This document shows, piece by piece, positions 7,566 to 22,773 of a stretch of DNA of 51,492 nt. Origin of the DNA: Pseudomonas sp. PDM15. Its GTDB lineage: Bacteria; Pseudomonadota; Gammaproteobacteria; Pseudomonadales; Pseudomonadaceae. The stretch is taken from NCBI RefSeq assembly GCF_014851565.1, contig NZ_JACVAA010000011.1, forward strand, positions 1-51,492, read 5' to 3'. A model generated the notes under the pieces. It did not search any database. It worked only from the letters and a program-made list of their open reading frames with translations, and had not been told where the DNA came from. Positions within the stretch are counted from its first letter, which is position 1. Each line of letters begins with the position of its first letter. A program made the translations under genes and the position numbers.

Positions 7566-7934
7566 ATGTCTCTGACTAACGAGCAAATCATCGAAGCCAT
7601 CGGCCAGAAAACCGTTCTGGAAGTTGTTGAGCTGATCAAAGCGATGGAAGAGAAGTTCGGCGTTACCGCCGCTGCTGCCACCGTTGCTGCTGCTGGCCCG
7701 GCTGCTGCCGCTGCTGAAGAGCAAACCGAGTTCAACGTTGTTCTGGCCGAAGCCGGCGACAAGAAAGTCAACGTGATCAAGGCTGTTCGCGAACTGACCG
7801 GTCTGGGTCTGAAAGAAGCCAAAGAGAAAGTCGACACCGCTCCGCAAGTCATCGCCGAAGGCCTGACCAAGGAAGCTGCTGAAGACGCCAAGAAGAAGCT
7901 GGAAGAAGCTGGCGCCAAAGTCGAGCTCAAGTAA
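7566..7934 (+). CDS. rplL: 50S ribosomal protein L7/L12
   Basis: This is the multicopy stalk protein that recruits translational GTPases. It is 122 aa, with an N-terminal dimerisation helix pair (1-33), an alanine-rich flexible hinge (about 38-56), and a C-terminal factor-binding domain with VRELTGLGLKEAKEKVD. It starts at ATG 7566. The 220-base gap to rpoB holds an attenuator-like hairpin, which in E. coli lets only part of the transcripts continue into rpoBC. Confidence 0.97.
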   Translation: MSLTNEQIIEAIGQKTVLEVVELIKAMEEKFGVTAAAATVAAAGPAAAAAEEQTEFNVVLAEAGDKKVNVIKAVRELTGLGLKEAKEKVDTAPQVIAEGLTKEAAEDAKKKLEEAGAKVELK

Positions 7935-7980
7935 GCGACGACCTTGCGTCTACAGCCCGAGCGTTAAGCGAAAGGCTGAT

Positions 7981-8009
7981 GGCTGGTGGCTAATGCCACC
8001 GGCCTTTTT
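7981..8009 (+). terminator. rplL-rpoB attenuator
   Basis: Stem GGCTGGTGGC / GCCACCGGCC (7981-7990, 7995-8004) with a TAAT loop and one G-U pair is followed by TTTTT. It has the position and form of the partial terminator known between rplL and rpoB in E. coli; partial read-through is inferred. Nothing else is evident in 8010-8154. Confidence 0.75.
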
Positions 8010-8154
8010 CCGTTATGGGCGGAGTTCGAATGAGCTCTGTCCATGGCGTGAAAACCCCGCCCGAGGGCGGCGCAAACCAAGGGGTTTGCACGATTTTCTG
8101 GTCGTTGCCGTCGGCAGCGGCCAAACAAGCAGGTGACCAAGCTGGGGAACGCTG

Positions 8155-11100
8155 ATGGCTTACTCATACACTGAGAAAAAACGTATCCGCAAGGACTTTA
8201 GCAAGTTGCCGGACGTGATGGATGTGCCGTATCTCCTGGCCATCCAGCTGGATTCGTATCGCGAATTCCTGCAGCAAGGAGTGAGCAAGGAGCAGTTCCG
8301 CGACGTTGGCCTGCATGCGGCCTTCAAGTCCGTATTCCCGATCATCAGCTACTCCGGCAACGCCGCTCTCGAGTACGTTGGCTACCGCCTGGGCGAGCCG
8401 GCGTTCGACGTCAAAGAGTGCGTGCTGCGTGGCGTGACCTTCGCCGTGCCGCTGCGGGTCAAAGTCCGTCTGATCATCTTCGACAAAGAGTCGTCGAACA
8501 AAGCGATCAAGGACATCAAAGAGCAAGAAGTGTACATGGGCGAAATTCCGCTCATGACCGAGAACGGTACCTTCATCATCAACGGTACCGAGCGTGTGAT
8601 CGTCTCCCAGCTGCACCGCTCCCCGGGTGTGTTCTTCGACCACGACCGTGGCAAGACCCACAGCTCCGGCAAGCTGCTGTACTCCGCGCGTATCATCCCC
8701 TACCGCGGTTCCTGGCTGGACTTCGAGTTCGATCCGAAGGACGCCGTGTTCGTCCGTATCGACCGTCGCCGCAAGCTGCCGGCTTCCGTCCTGCTGCGCG
8801 CCCTGGGCTACAGCACCGAGGAAGTGCTGGACACCTTCTATGACACCAACGTCTTCCACGTGAAGGGCGAGACCCTGAACCTGGAACTGGTGCCGCAGCG
8901 TCTGCGTGGCGAGATCGCCGCGTTCGACATCAAGGACGAGAAGGGCAAGGTCATCGTTGAGCAGGGCCGCCGTATCACCGCGCGCCACATCAACCAGATC
9001 GACAAGGCCGGCATCAAAGAGCTGGAAGTTCCGCTCGACTACCTGCTGGGCCGCACCACCGCCAAGGCCATCGTGCATCCGGCCACCGGCGAGATCGTTG
9101 CCGAGTGCAACACCGAGATGACCACCGACCTGCTGGCCAAGATCGTCAAGGCCCAGGTTGTCCGCATCGAGACCCTGTACACCAACGACATCGATTGCGG
9201 TCCGTTCATCTCCGACACGCTGAAGATCGACTCCACCGGCAACCAGCTGGAAGCCCTGGTCGAGATCTACCGCATGATGCGCCCTGGCGAGCCGCCAACC
9301 AAGGATGCCGCCGAGACCCTGTTCAACAACCTGTTCTTCAGCGCCGAGCGTTACGACCTGTCCGCCGTCGGCCGCATGAAGTTCAACCGTCGTATCGGTC
9401 GCACCGAGATCGAAGGCTCCGGCGTTCTGTCCAAAGAAGACATCGTCGACGTGCTGAAGACCCTGGTCGACATCCGTAACGGCAAGGGCATCGTCGACGA
9501 CATCGACCACCTGGGTAACCGTCGCGTACGTTGCGTCGGCGAGATGGCCGAGAACCAATTCCGCGTGGGCCTGGTCCGCGTCGAGCGCGCGGTCAAAGAG
9601 CGTCTGTCGATGGCCGAAAGCGAAGGCCTGATGCCGCAAGACCTGATCAACGCCAAGCCGGTTGCGGCGGCGGTGAAAGAGTTCTTCGGTTCCAGCCAGC
9701 TCTCCCAGTTCATGGACCAGAACAACCCGCTCTCCGAGATCACCCACAAGCGTCGCGTCTCCGCACTCGGCCCGGGCGGTCTGACCCGTGAGCGCGCCGG
9801 CTTCGAAGTCCGCGACGTACACCCGACCCACTACGGCCGCGTGTGCCCGATCGAGACCCCTGAAGGTCCGAACATCGGTCTGATCAACTCCCTGGCCGCC
9901 TATGCCCGCACCAACCAGTACGGCTTCCTGGAAAGCCCGTACCGCGTGGTGAAGGACACCAAGGTCACCGACGAGATCGTGTTCCTGTCCGCCATCGAAG
10001 AGGCCGATCACGTGATCGCCCAGGCTTCGGCGACCATGAACGCCAAGGGCCAACTGGTCGACGAACTGGTAAACGTGCGTCACCTCAACGAGTTCACCGT
10101 CAAGGCGCCGGAAGACGTCACCCTGATGGACGTATCGCCGAAGCAGGTCGTGTCCGTCGCTGCCTCGCTGATTCCGTTCCTCGAGCATGACGACGCCAAC
10201 CGTGCACTGATGGGCTCGAACATGCAGCGTCAGGCTGTACCGACCCTGCGCGCCGACAAGCCGCTGGTGGGTACCGGCATGGAGCGCAACGTCGCCCGTG
10301 ACTCCGGTGTCTGCGTCGTGGCCCGTCGTGGCGGTGTGATCGACTCCGTCGACGCCAGCCGTATCGTGGTTCGTGTTGCCGATGACGAAGTGGAAACCGG
10401 TGAAGCCGGTGTCGACATCTACAACCTGACCAAGTACACCCGCTCCAACCAGAACACCTGCATCAACCAGCGCCCGCTGGTGAGCAAGGGTGACGTGGTG
10501 GCGCGTGGCGACATCATGGCCGACGGCCCGTCCACCGACATGGGTGAACTGGCGCTGGGTCAGAACATGCGCGTCGCGTTCATGCCGTGGAACGGCTTCA
10601 ACTTTGAAGACTCCATCTGCCTGTCCGAGCGCGTGGTCCAGGAAGACCGTTTCACCACGATCCACATCCAGGAACTGACCTGTGTGGCCCGTGACACCAA
10701 GCTCGGCCCAGAGGAAATCACCGCGGACATCCCGAACGTGGGTGAGGCTGCGCTGAACAAGCTGGACGAAGCCGGTATCGTCTACGTCGGCGCTGAAGTC
10801 ATGGCCGGCGACATCCTGGTCGGCAAGGTCACTCCGAAAGGCGAGACTCAGCTGACTCCGGAAGAGAAACTGCTGCGTGCGATCTTCGGTGAGAAGGCCA
10901 GCGACGTTAAGGACACCTCTCTGCGCGTGCCGACCGGCACCAAGGGCACCGTCATCGACGTACAGGTCTTCACCCGTGATGGCGTGGAGCGCGACAGCCG
11001 CGCCCTGGCCATCGAGAAGCAGCAGCTCGACGAGATCCGCAAGGACCTCAACGAAGAGTTCCGCATCGTCGAAGGCGCTACCTTCGAGCGTCTGCGTTCC

Positions 11101-12228
11101 GCTCTGGTCGGCGCCAAGGCCGAAGGCGGCGCTGGCCTGAAGAAGGGCACCGCGATCACCGACGAGTACCTCGACGGTCTGGAGCGTGGCCAGTGGTTCA
11201 AGCTGCGCATGGCCGACGATGCTCTGAACGAGCAGCTGGAGAAGGCCCAGGCCTACATCAGCGATCGTCGTCAGATGCTCGACGACAAGTTCGAAGACAA
11301 GAAGCGCAAGCTGCAGCAGGGCGATGACCTGGCGCCGGGCGTGCTGAAGATCGTCAAGGTCTACCTCGCCATCAAGCGCCGCATCCAGCCGGGCGACAAG
11401 ATGGCCGGTCGTCACGGTAACAAGGGTGTGGTCTCCGTGATCATGCCGGTCGAAGACATGCCGCACGATGCCAATGGCACCCCGGTCGACATCGTCCTCA
11501 ACCCGCTGGGCGTGCCGTCGCGTATGAACGTCGGTCAGATCCTCGAAACCCACCTGGGCCTGGCGGCCAAGGGCCTGGGCGAGAAGATCAATCGCATGCT
11601 CGAAGAGCAGCGCAAGATCGCCGAGCTGCGCAAGTTCCTCAACGAGATCTACAACGAAATCGGCGGTCGCCAGGAAAGCCTGAACGAGTTCTCGGACACC
11701 GAGATCCTTGAGTTGGCGAAGAACCTGAAAGGCGGCGTTCCGATGGCTACCGCGGTATTCGACGGTGCCAAGGAAACCGAGATCAAGGCCATGCTGAAAC
11801 TGGCCGATCTGCCGGAAAGCGGCCAGATGCGCCTGTTCGACGGTCGTACCGGTAACCAGTTCGAGCGTCCGACCACCGTCGGCTACATGTACATGCTCAA
11901 GCTGAACCACCTGGTCGACGACAAGATGCACGCTCGTTCCACCGGTTCCTACAGCCTGGTTACCCAGCAGCCGCTGGGTGGTAAGGCGCAGTTCGGTGGT
12001 CAGCGCTTCGGTGAGATGGAGGTCTGGGCACTGGAAGCCTACGGCGCCGCCTACACCCTGCAGGAAATGCTGACCGTGAAGTCGGACGACGTGAACGGCC
12101 GGACCAAGATGTACAAGAACATCGTGGACGGCGATCACCGCATGGAGGCCGGCATGCCCGAGTCCTTCAACGTGTTGATCAAAGAGATCCGCTCGCTCGG
12201 TATCGACATCGAACTGGAAACCGAATAA
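8155..12228 (+). CDS. rpoB: DNA-directed RNA polymerase subunit beta
   Basis: This is the beta subunit, forming one pincer and half the active site of RNA polymerase. At 1357 aa it has the usual Pseudomonas length. The rifampicin pocket reads SSQLSQFMDQNNPLSEITHKRR, the wild-type sensitive pattern at the common resistance positions, followed by ALGPGG and RDVHPTHYGR. Later hallmarks are MPWNGFNFED, GDKMAGRHGNKG and the C-terminal GGQRFGEMEVWALEAYGA. It starts at ATG 8155 with GGGG before it. rpoC follows after 56 bases in the same transcript. Confidence 0.98.
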   Translation: MAYSYTEKKRIRKDFSKLPDVMDVPYLLAIQLDSYREFLQQGVSKEQFRDVGLHAAFKSVFPIISYSGNAALEYVGYRLGEPAFDVKECVLRGVTFAVPLRVKVRLIIFDKESSNKAIKDIKEQEVYMGEIPLMTENGTFIINGTERVIVSQLHRSPGVFFDHDRGKTHSSGKLLYSARIIPYRGSWLDFEFDPKDAVFVRIDRRRKLPASVLLRALGYSTEEVLDTFYDTNVFHVKGETLNLELVPQRLRGEIAAFDIKDEKGKVIVEQGRRITARHINQIDKAGIKELEVPLDYLLGRTTAKAIVHPATGEIVAECNTEMTTDLLAKIVKAQVVRIETLYTNDIDCGPFISDTLKIDSTGNQLEALVEIYRMMRPGEPPTKDAAETLFNNLFFSAERYDLSAVGRMKFNRRIGRTEIEGSGVLSKEDIVDVLKTLVDIRNGKGIVDDIDHLGNRRVRCVGEMAENQFRVGLVRVERAVKERLSMAESEGLMPQDLINAKPVAAAVKEFFGSSQLSQFMDQNNPLSEITHKRRVSALGPGGLTRERAGFEVRDVHPTHYGRVCPIETPEGPNIGLINSLAAYARTNQYGFLESPYRVVKDTKVTDEIVFLSAIEEADHVIAQASATMNAKGQLVDELVNVRHLNEFTVKAPEDVTLMDVSPKQVVSVAASLIPFLEHDDANRALMGSNMQRQAVPTLRADKPLVGTGMERNVARDSGVCVVARRGGVIDSVDASRIVVRVADDEVETGEAGVDIYNLTKYTRSNQNTCINQRPLVSKGDVVARGDIMADGPSTDMGELALGQNMRVAFMPWNGFNFEDSICLSERVVQEDRFTTIHIQELTCVARDTKLGPEEITADIPNVGEAALNKLDEAGIVYVGAEVMAGDILVGKVTPKGETQLTPEEKLLRAIFGEKASDVKDTSLRVPTGTKGTVIDVQVFTRDGVERDSRALAIEKQQLDEIRKDLNEEFRIVEGATFERLRSALVGAKAEGGAGLKKGTAITDEYLDGLERGQWFKLRMADDALNEQLEKAQAYISDRRQMLDDKFEDKKRKLQQGDDLAPGVLKIVKVYLAIKRRIQPGDKMAGRHGNKGVVSVIMPVEDMPHDANGTPVDIVLNPLGVPSRMNVGQILETHLGLAAKGLGEKINRMLEEQRKIAELRKFLNEIYNEIGGRQESLNEFSDTEILELAKNLKGGVPMATAVFDGAKETEIKAMLKLADLPESGQMRLFDGRTGNQFERPTTVGYMYMLKLNHLVDDKMHARSTGSYSLVTQQPLGGKAQFGGQRFGEMEVWALEAYGAAYTLQEMLTVKSDDVNGRTKMYKNIVDGDHRMEAGMPESFNVLIKEIRSLGIDIELETE

Positions 12229-12284
12229 CACGCCTTGCTGCGGCCGCACCGTCGGCCGCAGCAGGTCCGTGAGGAGGAAAGGCC

Positions 12285-16484
<4,200 letters not shown>

Positions 16485-16492
16485 TCGGATAG

Positions 16493-16525
16493 GGCCCCGG
16501 GTGAGCAATCGCCCGGGGCCTTGTC
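16493..16525 (+). terminator. Terminator after rpoC
   Basis: The 9-bp GC stem GGCCCCGGG / CCCGGGGCC (16493-16501, 16512-16520) runs into TTGTCTT. The str promoter -35 begins six bases after the stem. Confidence 0.8.
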
Positions 16526-16554
16526 TTGACTGGGGGCGTGCGTCTCTTTAGACT
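16526..16554 (+). promoter_or_regulatory. Promoter of the str operon
   Basis: TTGACT (16526-16531) and TAGACT (16549-16554) are spaced by 17 bp, 87 bases before rpsL and immediately after the rpoC terminator. This is a good sigma70 candidate for rpsL-rpsG-fusA-tuf. Confidence 0.72.
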
Positions 16555-16570
16555 CATGCACCCCTAAATT

Positions 16571-16599
16571 TGGCAGGGCGACTAGCTCTGCCATTTTGC
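16571..16599 (+). terminator. Attenuator-like hairpin in the rpsL leader
   Basis: TGGCAGGGC / GCTCTGCCA (16571-16579, 16585-16593) forms a 9-bp stem with one G-U pair and a short GACTA loop, followed by TTTTGCTTT. It lies about 10 bases inside the predicted transcript, before the rpsL ribosome site, so it could attenuate the str operon. Confidence 0.55.
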
Positions 16600-16640
16600 T
16601 TTAGGGCAATAGCGTCGAAAGACAACAGTGGAGCTTATAG

Positions 16641-17012
16641 ATGGCAACTATCAACCAGCTGGTACGCCAGCCGCGCAAGCGCATCGTCGAGAAGAGCGAC
16701 GTGCCTGCGCTGCAGAACTGCCCGCAGCGTCGTGGCGTGTGCACTCGTGTGTACACCACCACGCCGAAGAAACCGAACTCCGCACTGCGTAAGGTGTGCC
16801 GTGTTCGTCTGACCAACGGTTTTGAAGTCACCTCCTACATCGGTGGTGAAGGTCACAACCTGCAAGAGCACAGCGTCGTGCTGATCCGTGGCGGTCGTGT
16901 AAAAGACCTTCCGGGTGTGCGCTACCACACTGTTCGCGGTTCGCTGGACACCACCGGTGTCAAAGACCGTAAGCAGGGTCGCTCGAAGTACGGTACCAAG
17001 CGTCCGAAGTAA
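16641..17012 (+). CDS. rpsL: 30S ribosomal protein S12
   Basis: S12 lies in the decoding centre and affects accuracy. It has 123 aa with the conserved loops TTPKKPNSALRK and RGGRVKDLPGVRYH. Lys43 and the lysine of VKDLPG, where changes give streptomycin resistance, are both wild type. It starts at ATG 16641 with GGAG upstream. It is first in the str operon, and 105 bases separate it from rpsG, where S7 autoregulates translation in E. coli. Confidence 0.97.
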   Translation: MATINQLVRQPRKRIVEKSDVPALQNCPQRRGVCTRVYTTTPKKPNSALRKVCRVRLTNGFEVTSYIGGEGHNLQEHSVVLIRGGRVKDLPGVRYHTVRGSLDTTGVKDRKQGRSKYGTKRPK

Positions 17013-17117
17013 TTCGGTTCGCCATTTTTCTATTTATTGAGTCGATAAGAGTAAGGTCGGGCGTAACCAGTTGGTTATTGGTCCCGGGCTAACCTGAAGA
17101 CCGTTTGAGGGCTTATC

Positions 17118-17588
17118 ATGCCAAGACGTCGTGTAGCAGCTAAGCGTGAGATTCTGGACGATCCGAAATACGGAAGCCTGATTCTCGCCAAGTTCATGAA
17201 CCACGTGATGGAAAGCGGTAAAAAGGCCGTGGCCGAGCGCATCGTTTATGGTGCTCTGGATACCGTCAAAACCCGCAAGAACAGCGATCCCCTGGAGATC
17301 TTCGAGAAAGCTCTCGACGCCATCGCTCCGCTGGTCGAAGTAAAGTCCCGCCGTGTAGGCGGTGCTACCTACCAGGTTCCGGTCGAAGTTCGTCCGTCCC
17401 GTCGTAATGCTCTGGCCATGCGTTGGCTGGTAGAAAGCGCGCGCAAGCGTGGTGAGAAGTCCATGGCCCTGCGCCTGGCTGGCGAGCTGCTGGATGCCTT
17501 CGAAGGCAAAGGCGCTGCTGTCAAGAAGCGTGAAGACGTGCACCGTATGGCTGAGGCCAACAAAGCGTTCTCGCACTACCGCTTCTAA
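17118..17588 (+). CDS. rpsG: 30S ribosomal protein S7
   Basis: S7 nucleates assembly of the 30S head and contacts E-site tRNA. It is 156 aa, starting MPRRRVAAKREILDDPKY, with the family signature YQVPVEVRPSRRNALAMRW. It starts at ATG 17118. The upstream gap contains the palindrome AACCAGTTGGTT and GC arms that could form the S7 feedback site, but this is only suggested by position. fusA follows after 30 bases. Confidence 0.97.
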   Translation: MPRRRVAAKREILDDPKYGSLILAKFMNHVMESGKKAVAERIVYGALDTVKTRKNSDPLEIFEKALDAIAPLVEVKSRRVGGATYQVPVEVRPSRRNALAMRWLVESARKRGEKSMALRLAGELLDAFEGKGAAVKKREDVHRMAEANKAFSHYRF

Positions 17589-17618
17589 TTACGGCTTCCA
17601 TTCTTTTGCGAGGGCTTT

Positions 17619-19748
<2,130 letters not shown>

Positions 19749-19778
19749 TCCAGCCCTTTAGGCAAGAGGTTCACTGTC

Positions 19779-20972
19779 GTGGCTAAAGAAAAATTCGAAC
19801 GTAACAAACCGCACGTCAACGTTGGCACCATCGGTCACGTTGACCACGGTAAAACCACTCTGACCGCTGCTCTGACCCGCGTCTGCTCCGAAGTGTTCGG
19901 TTCGGCCAAGGTCGACTTCGACAAGATCGACTCCGCTCCGGAAGAGAAGGCTCGCGGTATCACCATCAACACTGCTCACGTTGAGTACGACTCGGCCGTT
20001 CGCCACTACGCGCACGTTGACTGCCCGGGTCACGCCGACTACGTGAAGAACATGATCACCGGTGCTGCCCAGATGGACGGCGCGATCCTGGTTTGCTCGG
20101 CCGCCGATGGCCCGATGCCGCAAACCCGTGAGCACATCCTGCTGTCCCGCCAGGTAGGCGTTCCTTACATCGTTGTCTTCCTGAACAAGGCTGACATGGT
20201 GGACGACGCTGAGCTGCTGGAACTGGTTGAGATGGAAGTTCGTGACCTGCTGTCCACCTACGACTTCCCGGGCGACGACACTCCGATCATCATCGGTTCC
20301 GCTCTGATGGCTCTGAACGGCCAAGACGACAACGAAATGGGTACCAGCGCTGTTAAGAAGCTGGTCGAGACTCTGGATGCCTACATCCCTGAGCCGGTTC
20401 GTGCCATCGACATGCCGTTCCTGATGCCGATCGAAGACGTGTTCTCCATCTCCGGCCGCGGTACCGTGGTAACCGGTCGTGTTGAGCGCGGCATCGTCAA
20501 GATCCAGGAAGAAATCGAGATCGTTGGTCTGCGTGATACCACCAAGACCACCTGCACCGGCGTTGAGATGTTCCGCAAGCTGCTCGACGAAGGTCGTGCT
20601 GGCGAGAACTGCGGCGTTCTGCTGCGCGGCACCAAGCGTGACGACGTAGAGCGTGGTCAGGTTCTGGCCAAGCCGGGCACCATCAAGCCGCACACCAAGT
20701 TCGAAGCTGAAGTGTACGTTCTGTCCAAAGAAGAAGGTGGTCGTCACACCCCGTTCTTCAAGGGCTACCGTCCGCAGTTCTACTTCCGTACCACCGACGT
20801 AACCGGTTCGTGCGAACTGCCGGAAGGCGTTGAGATGGTAATGCCGGGCGACAACATCAAAATGGTTGTCACCCTGATCAAGCCGATCGCCATGGACGAC
20901 GGCCTGCGTTTCGCAATTCGCGAAGGCGGTCGTACCGTTGGTGCTGGCGTGGTTGCCAAAGTCATCGAGTAA
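19779..20972 (+). CDS. tufA: Elongation factor Tu, copy 2
   Basis: This is the second EF-Tu gene, last in the str operon. The 397-aa product has the normal SGRGTVVTGRVERG segment (Gly228, codon GGT at 20460-20462), unlike copy 1. It starts with GTG at 19779, preceded by AAGAGG. From about codon 8 almost to the stop, the DNA matches copy 1 base for base apart from codon 228 and one silent GCT/GCC change. That implies recent gene conversion between the two copies. A strong terminator follows. Confidence 0.96.
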   Translation: MAKEKFERNKPHVNVGTIGHVDHGKTTLTAALTRVCSEVFGSAKVDFDKIDSAPEEKARGITINTAHVEYDSAVRHYAHVDCPGHADYVKNMITGAAQMDGAILVCSAADGPMPQTREHILLSRQVGVPYIVVFLNKADMVDDAELLELVEMEVRDLLSTYDFPGDDTPIIIGSALMALNGQDDNEMGTSAVKKLVETLDAYIPEPVRAIDMPFLMPIEDVFSISGRGTVVTGRVERGIVKIQEEIEIVGLRDTTKTTCTGVEMFRKLLDEGRAGENCGVLLRGTKRDDVERGQVLAKPGTIKPHTKFEAEVYVLSKEEGGRHTPFFKGYRPQFYFRTTDVTGSCELPEGVEMVMPGDNIKMVVTLIKPIAMDDGLRFAIREGGRTVGAGVVAKVIE

Positions 20973-20989
20973 TCGAAGGCTGTTGAGGA

Positions 20990-21014
20990 AAAGGGCCCTT
21001 CGGGGCCCTTTTTC
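20990..21014 (+). terminator. str operon terminator
   Basis: The perfect stem AAAGGGCCC / GGGCCCTTT around a TTCG tetraloop (20990-20998, 21003-21011) runs into TTTCTTT. It ends the str operon, 18 bases before the S10 promoter -35. Confidence 0.92.
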
Positions 21015-21031
21015 TTTGTATTGGTTAAAAG

Positions 21032-21060
21032 TTGACACCCCCAGGGGGCATCCGTACAAT
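21032..21060 (+). promoter_or_regulatory. S10 operon promoter
   Basis: A consensus TTGACA (21032-21037) and TACAAT (21055-21060) are spaced by 17 bp. The expected start near 21067 gives a leader of only about 60 bases before rpsJ. That is much shorter than the E. coli S10 leader used for L4 control. Confidence 0.87.
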
Positions 21061-21125
21061 CACGCCTCCTTTTAACGGGCGTAGTCCGTCCGTTGGGGAA
21101 AGCAGAGATAGAGTCTGAGGTCAAA

Positions 21126-21437
21126 ATGCAAAACCAACAAATCCGTATTCGGTTGAAGGCTTTTGACCATCGCCTGATCGATCAATCCACCCAGGAAATC
21201 GTGGAAACCGCGAAACGTACTGGTGCTCAGGTGCGTGGTCCTATTCCGCTGCCCACTCGCAAGGAGCGTTTCACCGTTCTGATCTCCCCGCACGTCAACA
21301 AAGACGCGCGTGATCAGTACGAGATTCGCACTCATAAGCGTGTTCTGGACATCGTCCAGCCGACGGATAAGACCGTCGACGCGCTGATGAAGCTTGACCT
21401 TGCTGCTGGCGTGGAAGTGCAGATCAGCCTCGGCTAA
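21126..21437 (+). CDS. rpsJ: 30S ribosomal protein S10 (NusE)
   Basis: S10 is a 30S head protein and, as NusE, links NusG and NusB in antitermination. The 103-aa product begins MQNQQIRIRLKAFDHRLID, the family start, so ATG 21126 is chosen over an upstream in-frame GTG. It includes IPLPTRKERFTVLISPH. It is first in the S10 operon. The stop codon lies inside a perfect hairpin. Confidence 0.97.
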   Translation: MQNQQIRIRLKAFDHRLIDQSTQEIVETAKRTGAQVRGPIPLPTRKERFTVLISPHVNKDARDQYEIRTHKRVLDIVQPTDKTVDALMKLDLAAGVEVQISLG

Positions 21438-21453
21438 AACCTGGCGGTTTTAG
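21434..21453 (+). other. Hairpin spanning the rpsJ stop codon
   Basis: The perfect 8-bp stem CTAAAACC / GGTTTTAG (21434-21441, 21446-21453) with a TGGC loop includes the rpsJ stop. It has a T-run only inside the 3' arm, so it may be an mRNA processing or stability element rather than a terminator. It starts the 83-base gap before rplC. Confidence 0.5.
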
Positions 21454-21520
21454 TCGTGTAACGCTCTGAAATGGGCGGCCATAGCGGGTGAAAGCCCCGT
21501 ACACTCATGAGGTTTACAAC

Positions 21521-22156
21521 ATGACTATTGGTGTAGTCGGTAGAAAAGCGGGTATGACCCGTATTTTCACCGAAGAAGGTGTCTCCATTCCGGTCACGGT
21601 CATTGAGATCGAGCCGAATCGCGTCACTCAGTTCAAATCCGAAGATAGCGATGGCTACCGCGCTGTGCAGGTGACCGTGGGCGAGCGTCGTGCTTCCCGC
21701 GTGACCAAGGCTCAGGCTGGTCATTTCGCTAAGGCTAATGTCGCTGCTGGTCGTGGCGTCTGGGAATTCCGTCTGCAGGACGGCGAATACCAGGCTGGCG
21801 ATCAGATCACTGCCGAATTGTTCCAAGCTGGCCAGCTGGTAGATGTTACCGGTGAGTCCAAAGGTAAAGGCTACGCCGGTACCATCAAGCGCTGGAATTT
21901 CCGCGGTCAGGACAATACCCACGGTAACTCCGTTTCCCACCGTGCTCCGGGCTCCATCGGCCAGTGCCAGACTCCTGGTCGTGTCTTCAAGGGCAAGAAA
22001 ATGTCCGGTCATATGGGCGCTGAGCGCGTGACCGTGCAGTCCCTGGAAGTGGTCCGTGTCGACGCCGAGCGTAATCTGCTGCTGGTCAAGGGTGCCGTTC
22101 CGGGCGCTACCGGTGGCGACGTGCTGGTGCGTCCGGCTGTCAAAGCTCGCGGTTAA
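21521..22156 (+). CDS. rplC: 50S ribosomal protein L3
   Basis: L3 initiates 50S assembly and reaches toward the peptidyl-transferase centre. It is 211 aa, starting MTIGVVGRKAGMTRIF. It has the long loop around FRGQDNTHGNSVSHRAPGS, where PrmB methylates a glutamine in E. coli. ATG 21521 is preferred to an in-frame upstream start because it matches the family N-terminus and has GAGG before it. rplD begins 14 bases after the stop. Confidence 0.97.
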   Translation: MTIGVVGRKAGMTRIFTEEGVSIPVTVIEIEPNRVTQFKSEDSDGYRAVQVTVGERRASRVTKAQAGHFAKANVAAGRGVWEFRLQDGEYQAGDQITAELFQAGQLVDVTGESKGKGYAGTIKRWNFRGQDNTHGNSVSHRAPGSIGQCQTPGRVFKGKKMSGHMGAERVTVQSLEVVRVDAERNLLLVKGAVPGATGGDVLVRPAVKARG

Positions 22157-22170
22157 TAGGGGAAGCTGAG

Positions 22171-22773
22171 ATGCAACTGAATGTAAATGGCGCTCAGGCT
22201 ATCGAAGTCAGCGAGCGCACGTTCGGCGGTGAGTTCAACGAGACTCTGGTGCACCAGGCTGTCGTCGCCTACATGGCTGGCGGTCGTCAGGGCTCCCGTG
22301 CTCAGAAAACTCGCGCTGAAGTCACCGGTGGTGGCAAAAAGCCGTGGCGTCAGAAGGGCACTGGTCGTGCTCGTTCCGGTTCCAGCGTTGGTCCGATCTG
22401 GCGGGGCGGTGGTGTGACCTTCGCGGCCAAGCCGCAGGATCACAGCCAGAAGCTGAACAAGAAGATGTACCGCGCCGCTCTGCGCTCCATCCTCTCCGAG
22501 CTGGTTCGTCTGGATCGTCTGGTCGTTGTCGAAGACTTCGCCGTCGACGCTCCGAAGACCAAGGCTCTGCTGGGCAAGTTGGACGGTATGGGTCTGCGCG
22601 ATGTGCTGATCGTTACCGAGGCCGTTGACCAGAATCTGTACCTGGCTGCGCGCAACCTGCCGCACGTTGATGTTCGTGACGTTCAAGGCACCGATCCGGT
22701 CAGCCTGATCGCCTTCGACAAAGTGCTGGTAACCGTGTCGGCCGTGAAGAAATTCGAGGAGCTGCTGGCATGA
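22171..22773 (+). CDS. rplD: 50S ribosomal protein L4
   Basis: L4 lines the nascent-peptide tunnel with an extended loop (about 40-100, GGGKKPWRQKGTGRAR) and in E. coli represses the S10 operon. It is 200 aa, starting MQLNVNGAQAIEV. The stop overlaps the rplW start (ATGA), so translation is coupled. Because the S10 leader here is short, L4 control like that of E. coli is uncertain. Confidence 0.97.
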   Translation: MQLNVNGAQAIEVSERTFGGEFNETLVHQAVVAYMAGGRQGSRAQKTRAEVTGGGKKPWRQKGTGRARSGSSVGPIWRGGGVTFAAKPQDHSQKLNKKMYRAALRSILSELVRLDRLVVVEDFAVDAPKTKALLGKLDGMGLRDVLIVTEAVDQNLYLAARNLPHVDVRDVQGTDPVSLIAFDKVLVTVSAVKKFEELLA

